Shown here one piece after another: positions 1-8,163 of a stretch of DNA of 64,000 nt. The position numbers and the translations under genes are program-made. The notes below the pieces were generated by a model. The model saw only the letters and a program-made list of their open reading frames with translations. It was not told the DNA's origin and searched no databases. The DNA comes from JAAZBA01 sp964461815 (GTDB lineage: Bacteria; Bacillota; Clostridia; Oscillospirales; QAMX01), in NCBI GenBank assembly GCA_964461815.1, contig CAYWVF010000004.1, positions 1 through 64,000 on the forward strand, in the 5' to 3' direction. Within the stretch, counting starts at the first letter, position 1; each line of letters begins with the position of its first letter.

Positions 1-54
1 AGCGCCACCTTGCCAAGGTGGAGGTAGCGAGTTCGAGCCTCGTAACCCGCTCCA
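1..54 (+). tRNA. tRNA-Gly(GCC), 3' part only
   Basis: The window opens inside a tRNA. The anticodon stem CCACC/GGTGG encloses the loop TTGCCAA, so the anticodon is GCC (glycine). A T-arm with loop TTCGAGC and stem GCGAG/CTCGT follows, then the 3' acceptor strand AACCCGC, discriminator T and an encoded CCA. The acceptor 5' strand and D-arm lie before the window. Confidence 0.93.
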
Positions 55-58
55 TTTG

Positions 59-96
59 AAAAGATTTGTCATCACTGACAGATCTTTTTTCTTTTT
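59..96 (+). terminator. Intrinsic terminator after tRNA-Gly
   Basis: A 13-bp stem (59-71 with 76-88, one G-T pair) with a 4-nt loop is followed by a T-rich run. It begins five bases after the tRNA CCA, so it most likely ends the tRNA transcript. Confidence 0.85.
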
Positions 97-120
97 ATAA
101 TGAAATTTACAAATTTACTA

Positions 121-150
121 TTTACATAATATATGGATTGATGATATAAT
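121..150 (+). promoter_or_regulatory. Sigma-A promoter for the first operon
   Basis: The -35 is TTTACA (121-126) and the -10 is TATAAT (145-150). The spacer is 18 bp and an extended -10 TG stands at 142-143. It sits 35 bases before the TTG start of the next gene and is the only clear promoter ahead of the run of plus-strand genes up to 6 kb. Confidence 0.7.
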
Positions 151-185
151 TTATATGATAATTATAGTTAAGGGATGGGATCGTT

Positions 186-767
186 TTGTTCCGACGAAAA
201 AAAGATGTAGAGTATACGATGACAAGTCCTTTTTATAGGATAGTTACAGGCTGCCTTACTGTGCAGATCATAGTTGTGATGATAACATTGATACTTATGA
301 TGGCAGTTGCAAATCTGTTTGATACGATATGGGTACAGATCATATGCACAGTAGTAGGTGTGTATTTGTTTTGCTCAATGCAGTATTCGATGTGCTGGAG
401 CACAGCAGAGCGTGAACGAAATCTTATTAAATACGGTCATTTGACCGAAGATAAGTGGCGTGGATTACGCGCAGGATTATATGCAACGATACCTATGACC
501 GTTGTGACGATCATTGCGATCGTTCAGGCGTATACAAATGTAATGCCTGAATGGGTTCTACCGGCATACAGATTTATAACATGTCCTTTCTTGGGCATAG
601 TTGCTGTTCTCATAGAGAACAATCTCGCTGCTCTGTTGATCGTCCTTTGTGCATTGACACCGTTATGCACATGGCTCGGATATAAAAATGGCTATGTTCT
701 TTATAGATTTATGGACAAAATCGTTTATAATACGAAACCGAGATCAAAAGATAAAAGAGTTCGCTAA
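186..767 (+). CDS. Hypothetical four-helix membrane protein
   Basis: Not recognised. The 193-residue product has a charged N-terminus, then hydrophobic segments at about residues 20-45, 48-68, 98-115 and 145-170, and a basic C-terminal tail ending KPRSKDKRVR. This fits an integral membrane protein with both ends cytoplasmic. The TTG start at 186 follows an AGGGATGGG ribosome site; an ATG at 219 is a possible alternative. It is the first gene after the promoter at 121-150 and is followed by a hairpin that overlaps the ribosome site of the next gene. No catalytic motif is visible. Confidence 0.6.
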   Translation: MFRRKKDVEYTMTSPFYRIVTGCLTVQIIVVMITLILMMAVANLFDTIWVQIICTVVGVYLFCSMQYSMCWSTAERERNLIKYGHLTEDKWRGLRAGLYATIPMTVVTIIAIVQAYTNVMPEWVLPAYRFITCPFLGIVAVLIENNLAALLIVLCALTPLCTWLGYKNGYVLYRFMDKIVYNTKPRSKDKRVR

Positions 768-786
768 TATGTTCTATAAGTCAAGT

Positions 787-820
787 CACCTCCATATCCT
801 TTAGGCATGGAGGTGTTTTT
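787..820 (+). promoter_or_regulatory. Terminator-like hairpin whose 3' arm is the ribosome site of the amidase gene
   Basis: CACCTCCAT (787-795) pairs perfectly with ATGGAGGTG (807-815), with an 11-nt loop, followed by five T residues (816-820). The ATG of the next gene is at 821. The GGAGG at 809-813 is the Shine-Dalgarno site, seven bases before that ATG, so it is buried in the stem. The element could act as a terminator, a translational lid, or both. Confidence 0.75.
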
Positions 821-1549
821 ATGACAAACGGATCATCAAAAACGATGTATACCATACTTATTGCTATATTGTGCATTTCAATGCTGATTACTTCGATGTT
901 GAAAACAGAGTTTAACGGAAGCAGACCGATTGCTGCATCTCATTTATCATCCGATGTTACTGTAGTTATAGATGCAGGACATGGAGGTATAGACGGAGGT
1001 GCAGTTGGCATCAATGGAACGATAGAAAAGAATGTAAATCTTGATATAGCCATGAAATGTGCATATATAATGGATCTTCTGGGTGTAAATATCGACATGA
1101 CGAGAACAGATGATCGATCGATACATGATGATGACAATGCAACTATGGCAAAGAAAAAGGTTTCGGATATAAAAAATCGTGTTAAGCTTATAAATAGCGC
1201 ATCTAATCCCATATTACTAAGCATACATATGAATTCGTTTCCTGACAGTAAGTACAGCGGTGCTCAGGTTTTTTATTCGGTTAATAATCCTGATGGCGAG
1301 GTGCTTGCAAAATGTATTCAAAATTCTCTGAAAACAGGTATTTCCGACGGAAACACACGTGAAATAAAACCATCCGACGGCGGTATATATATACTTAATA
1401 ACGTGAACTGCCCTGCTGTGATAGTAGAATGTGGCTTTTTAAGTAATGAAAAAGAAGAAGCGTTACTGAACGACAATAATTACAAAAAGAAAACAGCAAC
1501 TTCTATATGTGCCGGAATGGCTGAATTTTTATACGGAATGGCGGCTTGA
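821..1549 (+). CDS. cwlD: N-acetylmuramoyl-L-alanine amidase, CwlD-like
   Basis: Zinc amidase of the Amidase_3 family, which cleaves the bond between muramic acid and the stem peptide in peptidoglycan. A hydrophobic anchor at about residues 9-27 places the catalytic domain outside the membrane. The four family residues are present: His54 in DAGHGG, Glu69, His136 in SIHMNSF and Glu203 in VECGFLSN. The length (242) matches CwlD, the amidase that makes muramic-delta-lactam in spore cortex; assignment to CwlD rather than another short amidase rests on length and the single-domain layout. The ribosome site is embedded in the preceding hairpin. The stop codon lies 8 bases before the ATG of radA, so the two are probably co-transcribed. 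Confidence 0.82.
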   Translation: MTNGSSKTMYTILIAILCISMLITSMLKTEFNGSRPIAASHLSSDVTVVIDAGHGGIDGGAVGINGTIEKNVNLDIAMKCAYIMDLLGVNIDMTRTDDRSIHDDDNATMAKKKVSDIKNRVKLINSASNPILLSIHMNSFPDSKYSGAQVFYSVNNPDGEVLAKCIQNSLKTGISDGNTREIKPSDGGIYILNNVNCPAVIVECGFLSNEKEEALLNDNNYKKKTATSICAGMAEFLYGMAA

Positions 1550-1557
1550 TTAAAATT

Positions 1558-2925
1558 ATGAAGTCAAAAGTATTGTACATATGCTCTGAGTGTGGTTATG
1601 AGTCTGCAAAATGGTATGGTAAGTGTCCGCATTGTCAAAAATGGAGCACGATGGAAGAACAAAGCGAGAAAAAAACAACGGAAATCAAAAATACCAGAGC
1701 AGCGACCAAAAAGAATACGTTAATAAAGCTGAAAGACATAAAAACGGACAGTGAGAATCGTATATCTACAGGCATAAATGAGTTTGACAGAGTACTCGGT
1801 GGAGGTGCTGTCGAAGGTTCATTTATTCTTGTGGGCGGTGAACCCGGAATAGGAAAATCAACTCTTTTACTTCAGTCATGCGACCATTTATGCAAAGAGA
1901 ATAAGGTGTTGTATATATCGGGCGAAGAATCTCTTAAACAGCTTAAAATGCGTGCAGACAGACTGGAGATAAGCAGTGACAATTTATACATACTTTCCGA
2001 GACGATGCTTGAGGATATACTGGATGCAGCAGATCAATTAAGTCCGGATATACTTATTATCGATTCCATACAAACGATTTTTAAAGGTGAGATATCATCA
2101 GCGCCGGGAAGCATGACACAAATAAGGGAATGCGCTCTTGATCTCATGCAGTACGCCAAGAGAAACAATGTGATAGTGTTTATTATCGGACATGTAAACA
2201 AGGAAGGCGAGCTCGCAGGTCCGAAGATGATGGAGCATATGGTAGACTGCGTATTGTACTTTGAAGGCAGTCAAAATATGGCACATAGAATAATCAGAGC
2301 TGCTAAAAACAGATACGGCTCAACGAATGAAATAGGCTTATTTGAAATATGTGATAAAGGCCTGATAGAGGTCCAGAATCCGTCAGAAGCGCTTATATCG
2401 GGGAGACCCAAGGATGTATCGGGAAGCTGTATTGCGTGCATTATGGAGGGTTCTAGGCCTATTCTGGCGGAGATACAGGCTCTTGTTGCTCCAAGCAGCT
2501 TTGGAACGCCACGCAGAATGGCGGCAGGACTTGATTACAACAGAGCAATGCTTCTCCTTGCTGTTATGGAAAAGCGTGCCGGCTTGGGTATGAACGGAAA
2601 GGATGCATATGTAAATGTTATAGGAGGTTTGAAGGTCGATGAACCGGCTTCAGATTTGCCTATAATACTATCGATAGCATCAAGTGTAAAGGATATAAGT
2701 ATAAGGGAGAGCCTTGTATCATTTGGCGAAGTCGGGCTTACGGGAGAGATCAGATCTGTCACAGCTACATCACAGAGACTTTCGGAAATACGTAGGTTGG
2801 GATTTGAACAATGCATATTGCCGAAGCAGAATTTTGAAGGCATAGCGGTTCCTGAAGGCTTGAAGCTGTATCCGGTCAGAAATATAAGGGAAGCAATAAT
2901 CTGTGCTTTAGATTTGACAAGATAA
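1558..2925 (+). CDS. radA: DNA repair protein RadA/Sms
   Basis: RadA is a RecA-related ATPase that helps process recombination intermediates. The N-terminus has the four-cysteine zinc finger (Cys9, Cys12, Cys23, Cys26). The ATPase core has the P-loop GEPGIGKST, the Walker B strand ILIIDSIQ and the family motif KNRYG (usually KNRFG). The last third is the Lon-protease-like domain typical of RadA. I chose ATG 1558 because the product then begins MKSKVLYICSECG, as in the family; a TTG at 1546 lies in the preceding stop. Product 455 residues, full length. Confidence 0.97.
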   Translation: MKSKVLYICSECGYESAKWYGKCPHCQKWSTMEEQSEKKTTEIKNTRAATKKNTLIKLKDIKTDSENRISTGINEFDRVLGGGAVEGSFILVGGEPGIGKSTLLLQSCDHLCKENKVLYISGEESLKQLKMRADRLEISSDNLYILSETMLEDILDAADQLSPDILIIDSIQTIFKGEISSAPGSMTQIRECALDLMQYAKRNNVIVFIIGHVNKEGELAGPKMMEHMVDCVLYFEGSQNMAHRIIRAAKNRYGSTNEIGLFEICDKGLIEVQNPSEALISGRPKDVSGSCIACIMEGSRPILAEIQALVAPSSFGTPRRMAAGLDYNRAMLLLAVMEKRAGLGMNGKDAYVNVIGGLKVDEPASDLPIILSIASSVKDISIRESLVSFGEVGLTGEIRSVTATSQRLSEIRRLGFEQCILPKQNFEGIAVPEGLKLYPVRNIREAIICALDLTR

Positions 2926-2935
2926 TAAATAATTA

Positions 2936-2991
2936 AAACCTCCTCTGTTATATTTTCCTGAAAAAATAGAAAAATATATATCAGAGGAGTT
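2936..2991 (+). promoter_or_regulatory. Long hairpin covering the ribosome site of the adaptor gene
   Basis: The left arm AACCTCCTCTG plus TTATATTTT (from 2937) pairs with AAAATATATA plus TCAGAGGAGTT (2971-2991) with a bulge and a few mismatches. The right arm contains AGAGGAG (2983-2989), the Shine-Dalgarno site of the GTG start at 2998. There is no T-run, so this reads as a translational or RNA-stability element rather than a terminator. Confidence 0.6.
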
Positions 2992-2997
2992 GATATA

Positions 2998-4038
2998 GTG
3001 AAATACAAAACAGCTAAATACATTATTCCGCCTGTCATATGCATAACTATTCTCATTGCGGTTTGGTTTTCAAGCCCGGCATATAAAAAAACAGTGGCGA
3101 TCGATGCAAAGATCATATCGCCGAGAATTGAAACTATACAAAATAGCGTAATATGCAAGGGTACAATAGAATCGCGTACAAAAAAAGCAGTTTACACGTC
3201 AATGCCTGTAACAATAGAGAATATAGCTATTGAAGTAGGCGATATCGTAAATGAAGGAGATACACTTTTTACGGCTGTACCATATGACGGCATAATAGAT
3301 GGTGATTTATCGGAGATGATCAGCGAAGGGATAGCAGGTGATGGTATCCTCAGTGTATTTAATCAGCTGTTTTCGTATGCGGAAAAGTCTTCCCCGGAGA
3401 TAAGCACAGCAAATATCATCTCGGATTCGGAAGCACCTGTAAATGTATTGAGTCCGATAAGCGGTATGATAACCGAGATCAATATACAGCCGAGCGCTGT
3501 TGTTTCGCTATCTACTGCATGCCTGGTTGTTTCGAATATTGATGATCTGATTGTCAGATGCAGTGTGGCAGAGGAGTTTGTTCAGGATATTTCAGAGGGA
3601 ATGAATTGCATAATAACATCTGATTCGTTCAGAGATATGTCGTGCGTGGGTACTATAGAGAAAATCATGCCGTTTGCCACACAGGTTCAAACGCTGACAG
3701 GTACAGGCAGCACAGTAGTAGAAATATTGGTGTCTGTCGATAAGGGCATATTAAGCCGAATTAAGCCCGGTTACAGCGCAAAGGTAGAAATACTAAGCGA
3801 CATGCGAAAAAACGCAATAACAGCGCCCTACGAGGCCGTACGGCAGTCTGAGGACGGTAGGGAATATGTGTACACTGTTTTAAACGACTGTGCCGTTAAA
3901 ACCTATATAGAGACAGGCTATGAGCTTGAGGATAGTGTAGAGGTAATATCAGGTCTGTCGGGAAATGAAAGCATAGTTGTTTCGCCGTCGGAAAGCATTT
4001 TTGACGGATGCAAAATAAAGGCGGTATCGGCAAGATGA
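2998..4038 (+). CDS. Efflux adaptor protein (HlyD/MacA-like)
   Basis: Membrane-fusion/adaptor subunit of an ABC export system. A single N-terminal transmembrane segment (about residues 7-24) is followed by a beta-rich extracytoplasmic region. This has the split lipoyl/barrel-sandwich pattern (YTSMPVTIENIAIEVGDIVNEGD near residue 60 and SPISGMITEINIQPSAVVS near 150) and a C-terminal beta-barrel part. The coiled-coil hairpin is very short. The start is GTG, supported by AGAGGAG eight bases upstream. The stop overlaps the permease start as ATGA, so the two are translationally coupled. In relatives an ATPase gene normally accompanies this pair; none is here. Confidence 0.75.
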   Translation: MKYKTAKYIIPPVICITILIAVWFSSPAYKKTVAIDAKIISPRIETIQNSVICKGTIESRTKKAVYTSMPVTIENIAIEVGDIVNEGDTLFTAVPYDGIIDGDLSEMISEGIAGDGILSVFNQLFSYAEKSSPEISTANIISDSEAPVNVLSPISGMITEINIQPSAVVSLSTACLVVSNIDDLIVRCSVAEEFVQDISEGMNCIITSDSFRDMSCVGTIEKIMPFATQVQTLTGTGSTVVEILVSVDKGILSRIKPGYSAKVEILSDMRKNAITAPYEAVRQSEDGREYVYTVLNDCAVKTYIETGYELEDSVEVISGLSGNESIVVSPSESIFDGCKIKAVSAR

Positions 4039-5213
4039 GAATTTCCGATATTATAGCTCTGGCGTGGAAAAACTTTATTTCAATACCGAGAAAGAATGTA
4101 TTGACTATTATATCTATTATGATCGGTGTGATGTCGGTTGTTGTGATATCTTCAATGGGCTACGGAAGTTCAATGTTGATCGATTCAACTCTAATTAATT
4201 TAGGCGTGGATGGATTATCAGTGTATGCGAGTGAGGGAGAGACCGATCCACATTTAGCCGATGTGCTTAGCAGCAAATTGGAATATGTATCTGCCACAAC
4301 ACCTCTTACTTTCGGATACAGCACATATAGGCTTCGTAATGAGACAAATAATGTTATTATAGTAGGAGTCGGAGAGAATTTTGAAGATACATTAAATGCA
4401 AGGCTCCTGCATGGCAGATTTCCATCTGAAAAGGATATAAGCTATGCTGCCAATGTGGCTGTAGTCAGTGATGATTTTGCTTTAAAATATTATAAGAGAA
4501 GTAATATTGTCGGTAAAGATATTTTTTTAAATATCGGAAACGGTATGCGACAATACGAAATTATAGGGGTTACATCATCAAAAATTAACTTTCTGGAAGC
4601 TGTTATGAGTGATAGATTACCGGAGATGATATATGTACCATACACAAGCTACAATATATTCTCATCTCTTGAGGGTGTAGATCAGATAGCTGTCAGATGC
4701 AGTAACGATATTGAATTGGCACAGGCAGGAAAAGACATCGTTGAATTTCTGGAGAGAAACGTCCCGGGACAGTCGCTGAGCGTAGAAAACATGAATTTCT
4801 ATGTTGAGAAAGTGAAAGAGCTTGTGCATATAATAACATTTTTTATAACAGGAGTTGCATCGATATCGTTATTTGTAGCTGCGATAGGTGTAATAAACAC
4901 GATGATATCAAATATAAACGGACGCAGACATGAAATAGGTATATATATGTCTGTTGGAGCAACAAGAAAGGCTATATGGAGCTGCTTTATATTTGAGTCG
5001 ATATTTCTATGCATATCCGGAGGAATAGCGGGGTTGATACTGGGTTTGATAGTTGATATTATACTGAATATGGCATTGAGCGTCCCTGTTTCGATAGGAT
5101 TAGGCAGTATGATCTATTCTATTTTAATTTCCATTATAGGCGGTGCGGTATTGGGTTGTGTGCCTGCGGTAAAAGCATCTCTTATGGAACCTGTAGACGT
5201 GCTGAGAGAGTGA
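4035..5213 (+). CDS. ABC transporter permease, MacB/FtsX type
   Basis: Integral membrane permease with the MacB architecture: one N-terminal helix (about residues 20-45, VLTIISIMIGVMSVVVISSM), a large extracytoplasmic MacB_PCD-like domain (about 50-250), and a C-terminal FtsX domain with three helices (about 265-300, 315-345, 355-380) and the motif GRRHEIGIYMSVGATRKAIW. The ATG at 4035 overlaps the stop of the adaptor (ATGA) and follows AAGGCGG. Product 392 residues, complete. The cognate ATPase is not in this window, so it must come from elsewhere, or the pair works unusually. Confidence 0.82.
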   Translation: MRISDIIALAWKNFISIPRKNVLTIISIMIGVMSVVVISSMGYGSSMLIDSTLINLGVDGLSVYASEGETDPHLADVLSSKLEYVSATTPLTFGYSTYRLRNETNNVIIVGVGENFEDTLNARLLHGRFPSEKDISYAANVAVVSDDFALKYYKRSNIVGKDIFLNIGNGMRQYEIIGVTSSKINFLEAVMSDRLPEMIYVPYTSYNIFSSLEGVDQIAVRCSNDIELAQAGKDIVEFLERNVPGQSLSVENMNFYVEKVKELVHIITFFITGVASISLFVAAIGVINTMISNINGRRHEIGIYMSVGATRKAIWSCFIFESIFLCISGGIAGLILGLIVDIILNMALSVPVSIGLGSMIYSILISIIGGAVLGCVPAVKASLMEPVDVLRE

Positions 5214-5229
5214 AAGGAAAAACATTCGT

Positions 5230-6000
5230 ATGGATACAAGATATATAAAATCTCCGAATTTGCCTGAAAATAGGGTAAAATTAGTGATAATAGGTGATTT
5301 GTACCGAAATATATTAAAAAAACCTCTTAATGATCTCGGTATAGATGTGTGTACGGTAGATGAAGGAAAGAATCTTTTATATCCTGTGAGATATCATGCA
5401 GACATGATGATGTCATATATTGGTAGTGGAAAATTTGTTGCTATGGAAGATACTGCCAATGAACTTCGACGTAAGCTCACAGTGGGTGCAACTGTTTATG
5501 ATGGAAAAAGTTGTATAAAAGAACAGTATCCTTATGATATAGCATATAATATATTGCAAATCGGGAGAAAATACTTCCATAATACACCATATACAGATTC
5601 GATCGTCAAGGAACTGCTATTTGCAAACGGTTTAGATTCCATATATGTGCGGCAGGGTTATTCAAAGTGTTCGGCGTGTGTGGTTGATGAAAAATCTGTT
5701 ATAACATCAGATAAAGGTATTTATAATGCGCTTATAAGTAACGGCTTTAATGCATTGCTTATAAGCGAGGGTTACATAGATTTAGACGGATACGATTACG
5801 GATTTATAGGTGGATGCTCAGGAAAGATTTCAAAGAATGAGATCGCATTCACAGGTCGCTTCGATGATCATCCGGATCATGATAGGATAATTGAATTCTT
5901 GGAAATGCATGATGTGCGTGCGGTTATACTGACTGAAAAAAGAATATTTGACGTAGGTTCGATAATACCTGTAAAAGAAGAAAGTGGGAACATGACGTAA
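5230..6000 (+). CDS. Unknown protein, possibly of the DUF6873 GME-fold family
   Basis: A soluble protein of 256 residues with no signal peptide. It alternates beta-strands and helices and has two recurring patterns: GYSKCSACVVDEKSVITSDKG (about 144-164) and YGFIGGCSGKI (about 193-203). This repeated strand/Cys-Gly layout recalls proteins with the guanidine-modifying-enzyme (GME) fold, and I weakly associate it with the DUF6873 family; this is from memory, not a search. A ribosome site AAAGGA precedes the ATG, and it lies 16 bases after the permease gene, probably in the same operon. Its role is unknown. Confidence 0.5.
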   Translation: MDTRYIKSPNLPENRVKLVIIGDLYRNILKKPLNDLGIDVCTVDEGKNLLYPVRYHADMMMSYIGSGKFVAMEDTANELRRKLTVGATVYDGKSCIKEQYPYDIAYNILQIGRKYFHNTPYTDSIVKELLFANGLDSIYVRQGYSKCSACVVDEKSVITSDKGIYNALISNGFNALLISEGYIDLDGYDYGFIGGCSGKISKNEIAFTGRFDDHPDHDRIIEFLEMHDVRAVILTEKRIFDVGSIIPVKEESGNMT

Positions 6001-6027
6001 AATCAGGTAGCTTTATACACATATATC

Positions 6028-6059
6028 GAATTATACAAAATAGAGATTTTGTATAATTC
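6028..6059 (+). repeat. Perfect 14-bp inverted repeat
   Basis: GAATTATACAAAAT (6028-6041) and ATTTTGTATAATTC (6046-6059) are exact inverse complements around AGAG. There is no T-run after it, so it is a weak terminator candidate. It ends seven bases before the -35 of the recombinase promoter and may instead be a regulator site. Confidence 0.8.
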
Positions 6060-6065
6060 AGGGGA

Positions 6066-6094
6066 TTGAAAAATCAGCCACGGCATGATATAAT
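6066..6094 (+). promoter_or_regulatory. Strong sigma-A promoter of the recombinase gene
   Basis: The -35 is TTGAAA (6066-6071), the spacer is 17 bp and the -10 is TATAAT (6089-6094), with an extended -10 TG at 6086-6087. The ATG at 6132 lies 37 bases after the -10. Because the -35 occupies 6066, a translation start there is unlikely. Confidence 0.85.
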
Positions 6095-6131
6095 TAATAT
6101 ATCAGCAGATGCTTTTATATGGAGGTTAATA

Positions 6132-7154
6132 ATGAAAAACGAGTTGTATCCCAAGGATACTCCACAGATATTACGTGATTACTTAAATTATATGAGCAGT
6201 GTCAAAGGCCGCTCGGATGCAACGGTCAAGGAATATTATCTTGATTTGCGCACATTCTTCAGATTTTTAAAGCGTTATAAAGGTGTAGTTCCTGCTGATG
6301 TGTCATTTGATGAGGTAGCTATAAATGATATCGACAGTGATTTTATAAGAGATGTAACACTTTCCGATATGTATGAATATATGATATTTGCGAAGAATGA
6401 ACGTCCTACTTATCACAAAAGTGCGGTCACGACGCTCGGAAATGAAGCCGTGACTCGTTCACGTAAAACTGCATCTTTAAGGTCGTTTTACAAGTATTTA
6501 TTCTCAAAAAAGATCATTGATACAAACATTGCAGCTGATCTCGAGCCTCCGCAAAAAACGAAAAACAAAACACCGACATGTTTAACATTTGATGAGTGCT
6601 TGGAGCTTTTAAATTCGGTTTACGGTGATTATAAAGAACGAGATTATTGTATATTGGTATTGTTTTTAAACTGTGGGTTGCGTGTATCGGAGCTTGTTGG
6701 GATCAATATTTCCGATATCATGTCTGATTATATAAAGATCAGAGGTAAAGGAAACAAAGAACGGATCGTATATTTGAATGAATCCAGTCTTGATGCAATA
6801 AACAGTTATTTGAAGGTTCGTGTTGAACCTAAGGATGCGGCCGACAGAAATGCATTGTTTGTAAGTCGATTAAAAAAACGTATTGATGTTCAAACGGTTA
6901 AGTGGATAGTAAAAAAATATTTATCAGCAGCAGGTTTATCATCAAAAGATTATTCGGCGCATAAGCTGAGACACACGGCAGCTACATTGCTGTATAGTAA
7001 TGGAGCCGATATACGTACGGTGCAGGAGTTTCTTGGGCATGAACAATTAAATACTACGATGATATATACTCATGTAAATGATAATACGCAAAGACAGCTG
7101 GTGAAATTGAATCCATTGAACAATGTAACTTCAAAGAATGAAGATGAGGATTAA
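6132..7154 (+). CDS. Tyrosine recombinase (XerC/XerD-like), intact
   Basis: Site-specific recombinase of the tyrosine family. The N-terminal core-binding domain covers about residues 10-125 and the catalytic domain 145-320. All catalytic residues are in place: Arg184 (CGLRVSEL), Lys206 (RGKGNKER), His277 and Arg280 (HKLRHTAA), His303 (LGHEQLNTT) and the nucleophile Tyr312 (MIYTHV). The ATG at 6132 follows GGAGG by six bases. The size (340) is slightly long for XerC/XerD, with an acidic tail. No phage or transposon genes are nearby, so it is likelier the chromosome-dimer-resolution recombinase than a mobile-element integrase; attachment or dif sites were not found. Confidence 0.88.
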   Translation: MKNELYPKDTPQILRDYLNYMSSVKGRSDATVKEYYLDLRTFFRFLKRYKGVVPADVSFDEVAINDIDSDFIRDVTLSDMYEYMIFAKNERPTYHKSAVTTLGNEAVTRSRKTASLRSFYKYLFSKKIIDTNIAADLEPPQKTKNKTPTCLTFDECLELLNSVYGDYKERDYCILVLFLNCGLRVSELVGINISDIMSDYIKIRGKGNKERIVYLNESSLDAINSYLKVRVEPKDAADRNALFVSRLKKRIDVQTVKWIVKKYLSAAGLSSKDYSAHKLRHTAATLLYSNGADIRTVQEFLGHEQLNTTMIYTHVNDNTQRQLVKLNPLNNVTSKNEDED

Positions 7155-7191
7155 AAAATCCGAAGCAATTTAAAATTGCTTCGGATTTTTC
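7154..7191. terminator. Bidirectional terminator between convergent genes
   Basis: AAAAATCCGAAGCAATTT (from 7154) is complementary to AAATTGCTTCGGATTTTT (7173-7190). With A-runs on the left and T-runs on the right it can end transcription from both the recombinase (+) and the DUF624 gene (-). Confidence 0.85.
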
Positions 7192-8133
7192 TTATTCGTC
7201 TTCGTCTTTCTTATTGTAATGATTTACATCATCTACGAATATCGGTTCATCATTATTTTCTACATTTCCATCCAGATATTCAACGTCGACGCTCCCCTTC
7301 TGCTCAGCATTTACTCTTGAAAGCATATATTTATCAATTACAGGATAAGCGTTGAATACAGTTATAAAGCCTGTGAGACCATATACGATGAGCGGCATTG
7401 TAATAATAGGTGCGTAGCTACACAAGAATATCACTATTCCGCAGAAAAGTATGGTGCAAAGATTTCTAACTATACCGAGGATCATAAATATTGCGGAATT
7501 TCTGAGGATCGCAAAATAATTTAATTCAAATGTGACCATAATTGTATAGATATAAAATCTCATTATTGAGTATAAAATAAAGATCACAGTTGCTACGTAT
7601 TTGAATAATACTAAATACTGTCCCATAAGCGAGTTGTCGAAATTACCGGCACAAATGTACATCATAAAGCTGAATACAACGAGGATATCGATTATTCCGG
7701 CTAAAAGTCCCTGCTTGAAGTTTTGCTTTGTTTTTTCAAACAGATCCGAGAAAATCCAAACATGCTCCTGACGTGCAAAATTTCTTAATGCATATGTCAT
7801 GCCTGCTGTTACAGGACCAAACAAAACAACAGATATTGCGATCAATATGTATGTAATAGGAGCCGGAAGAGACAGTACGGAAACATACAGCATAAACAGA
7901 AAGTCGTTGGAGATCGACTCGGGTGCAATGCCGATCATGCTTATGAGCGTTACAGTTAACCATGCCATGATGGGCAATGTTATGATAAAATAAATAATAT
8001 TCAGCTGAATTATTTTAAACAGCTTTCTCCATAAAAGCTCAAAAAATAAGAAGAATCTTTTTTTCTCGGGTGCATTTTTATCTACGCCTTTACCCGGTTT
8101 CGAATAATTAAATAATCCAAAAAAACCTGCCAT
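7192..8133 (-). CDS. DUF624 (YesL-like) membrane protein
   Basis: Integral membrane protein of the DUF624 family, known from sugar-utilisation loci (YesL of Bacillus) but of unsettled function. The N-terminus MAGFFGLFNYSKPGKGV is followed by about six hydrophobic segments between residues 35 and 255, and an acidic tail rich in Asp/Glu. The sequence GPVTAGMTYALRNFARQEHVWIFSDLFE (about 107-134) is the family-typical core. Start at 8133 with AAAGGAG about 11 bases upstream. It is the last gene of the proC/spoIIM/recombinase run, and no sugar transporter lies next to it. Confidence 0.85.
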   Translation of the reverse strand: MAGFFGLFNYSKPGKGVDKNAPEKKRFFLFFELLWRKLFKIIQLNIIYFIITLPIMAWLTVTLISMIGIAPESISNDFLFMLYVSVLSLPAPITYILIAISVVLFGPVTAGMTYALRNFARQEHVWIFSDLFEKTKQNFKQGLLAGIIDILVVFSFMMYICAGNFDNSLMGQYLVLFKYVATVIFILYSIMRFYIYTIMVTFELNYFAILRNSAIFMILGIVRNLCTILFCGIVIFLCSYAPIITMPLIVYGLTGFITVFNAYPVIDKYMLSRVNAEQKGSVDVEYLDGNVENNDEPIFVDDVNHYNKKDEDE

Positions 8134-8163
8134 TAGAGAACATACTCCTTTGTATATAATTAT

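Noticed and set aside
6066..6131. Extended N-terminus for the first recombinase from TTG 6066
   Set aside because: The -35 of a strong promoter (TTGAAA) occupies this TTG and GGAGG stands before ATG 6132.
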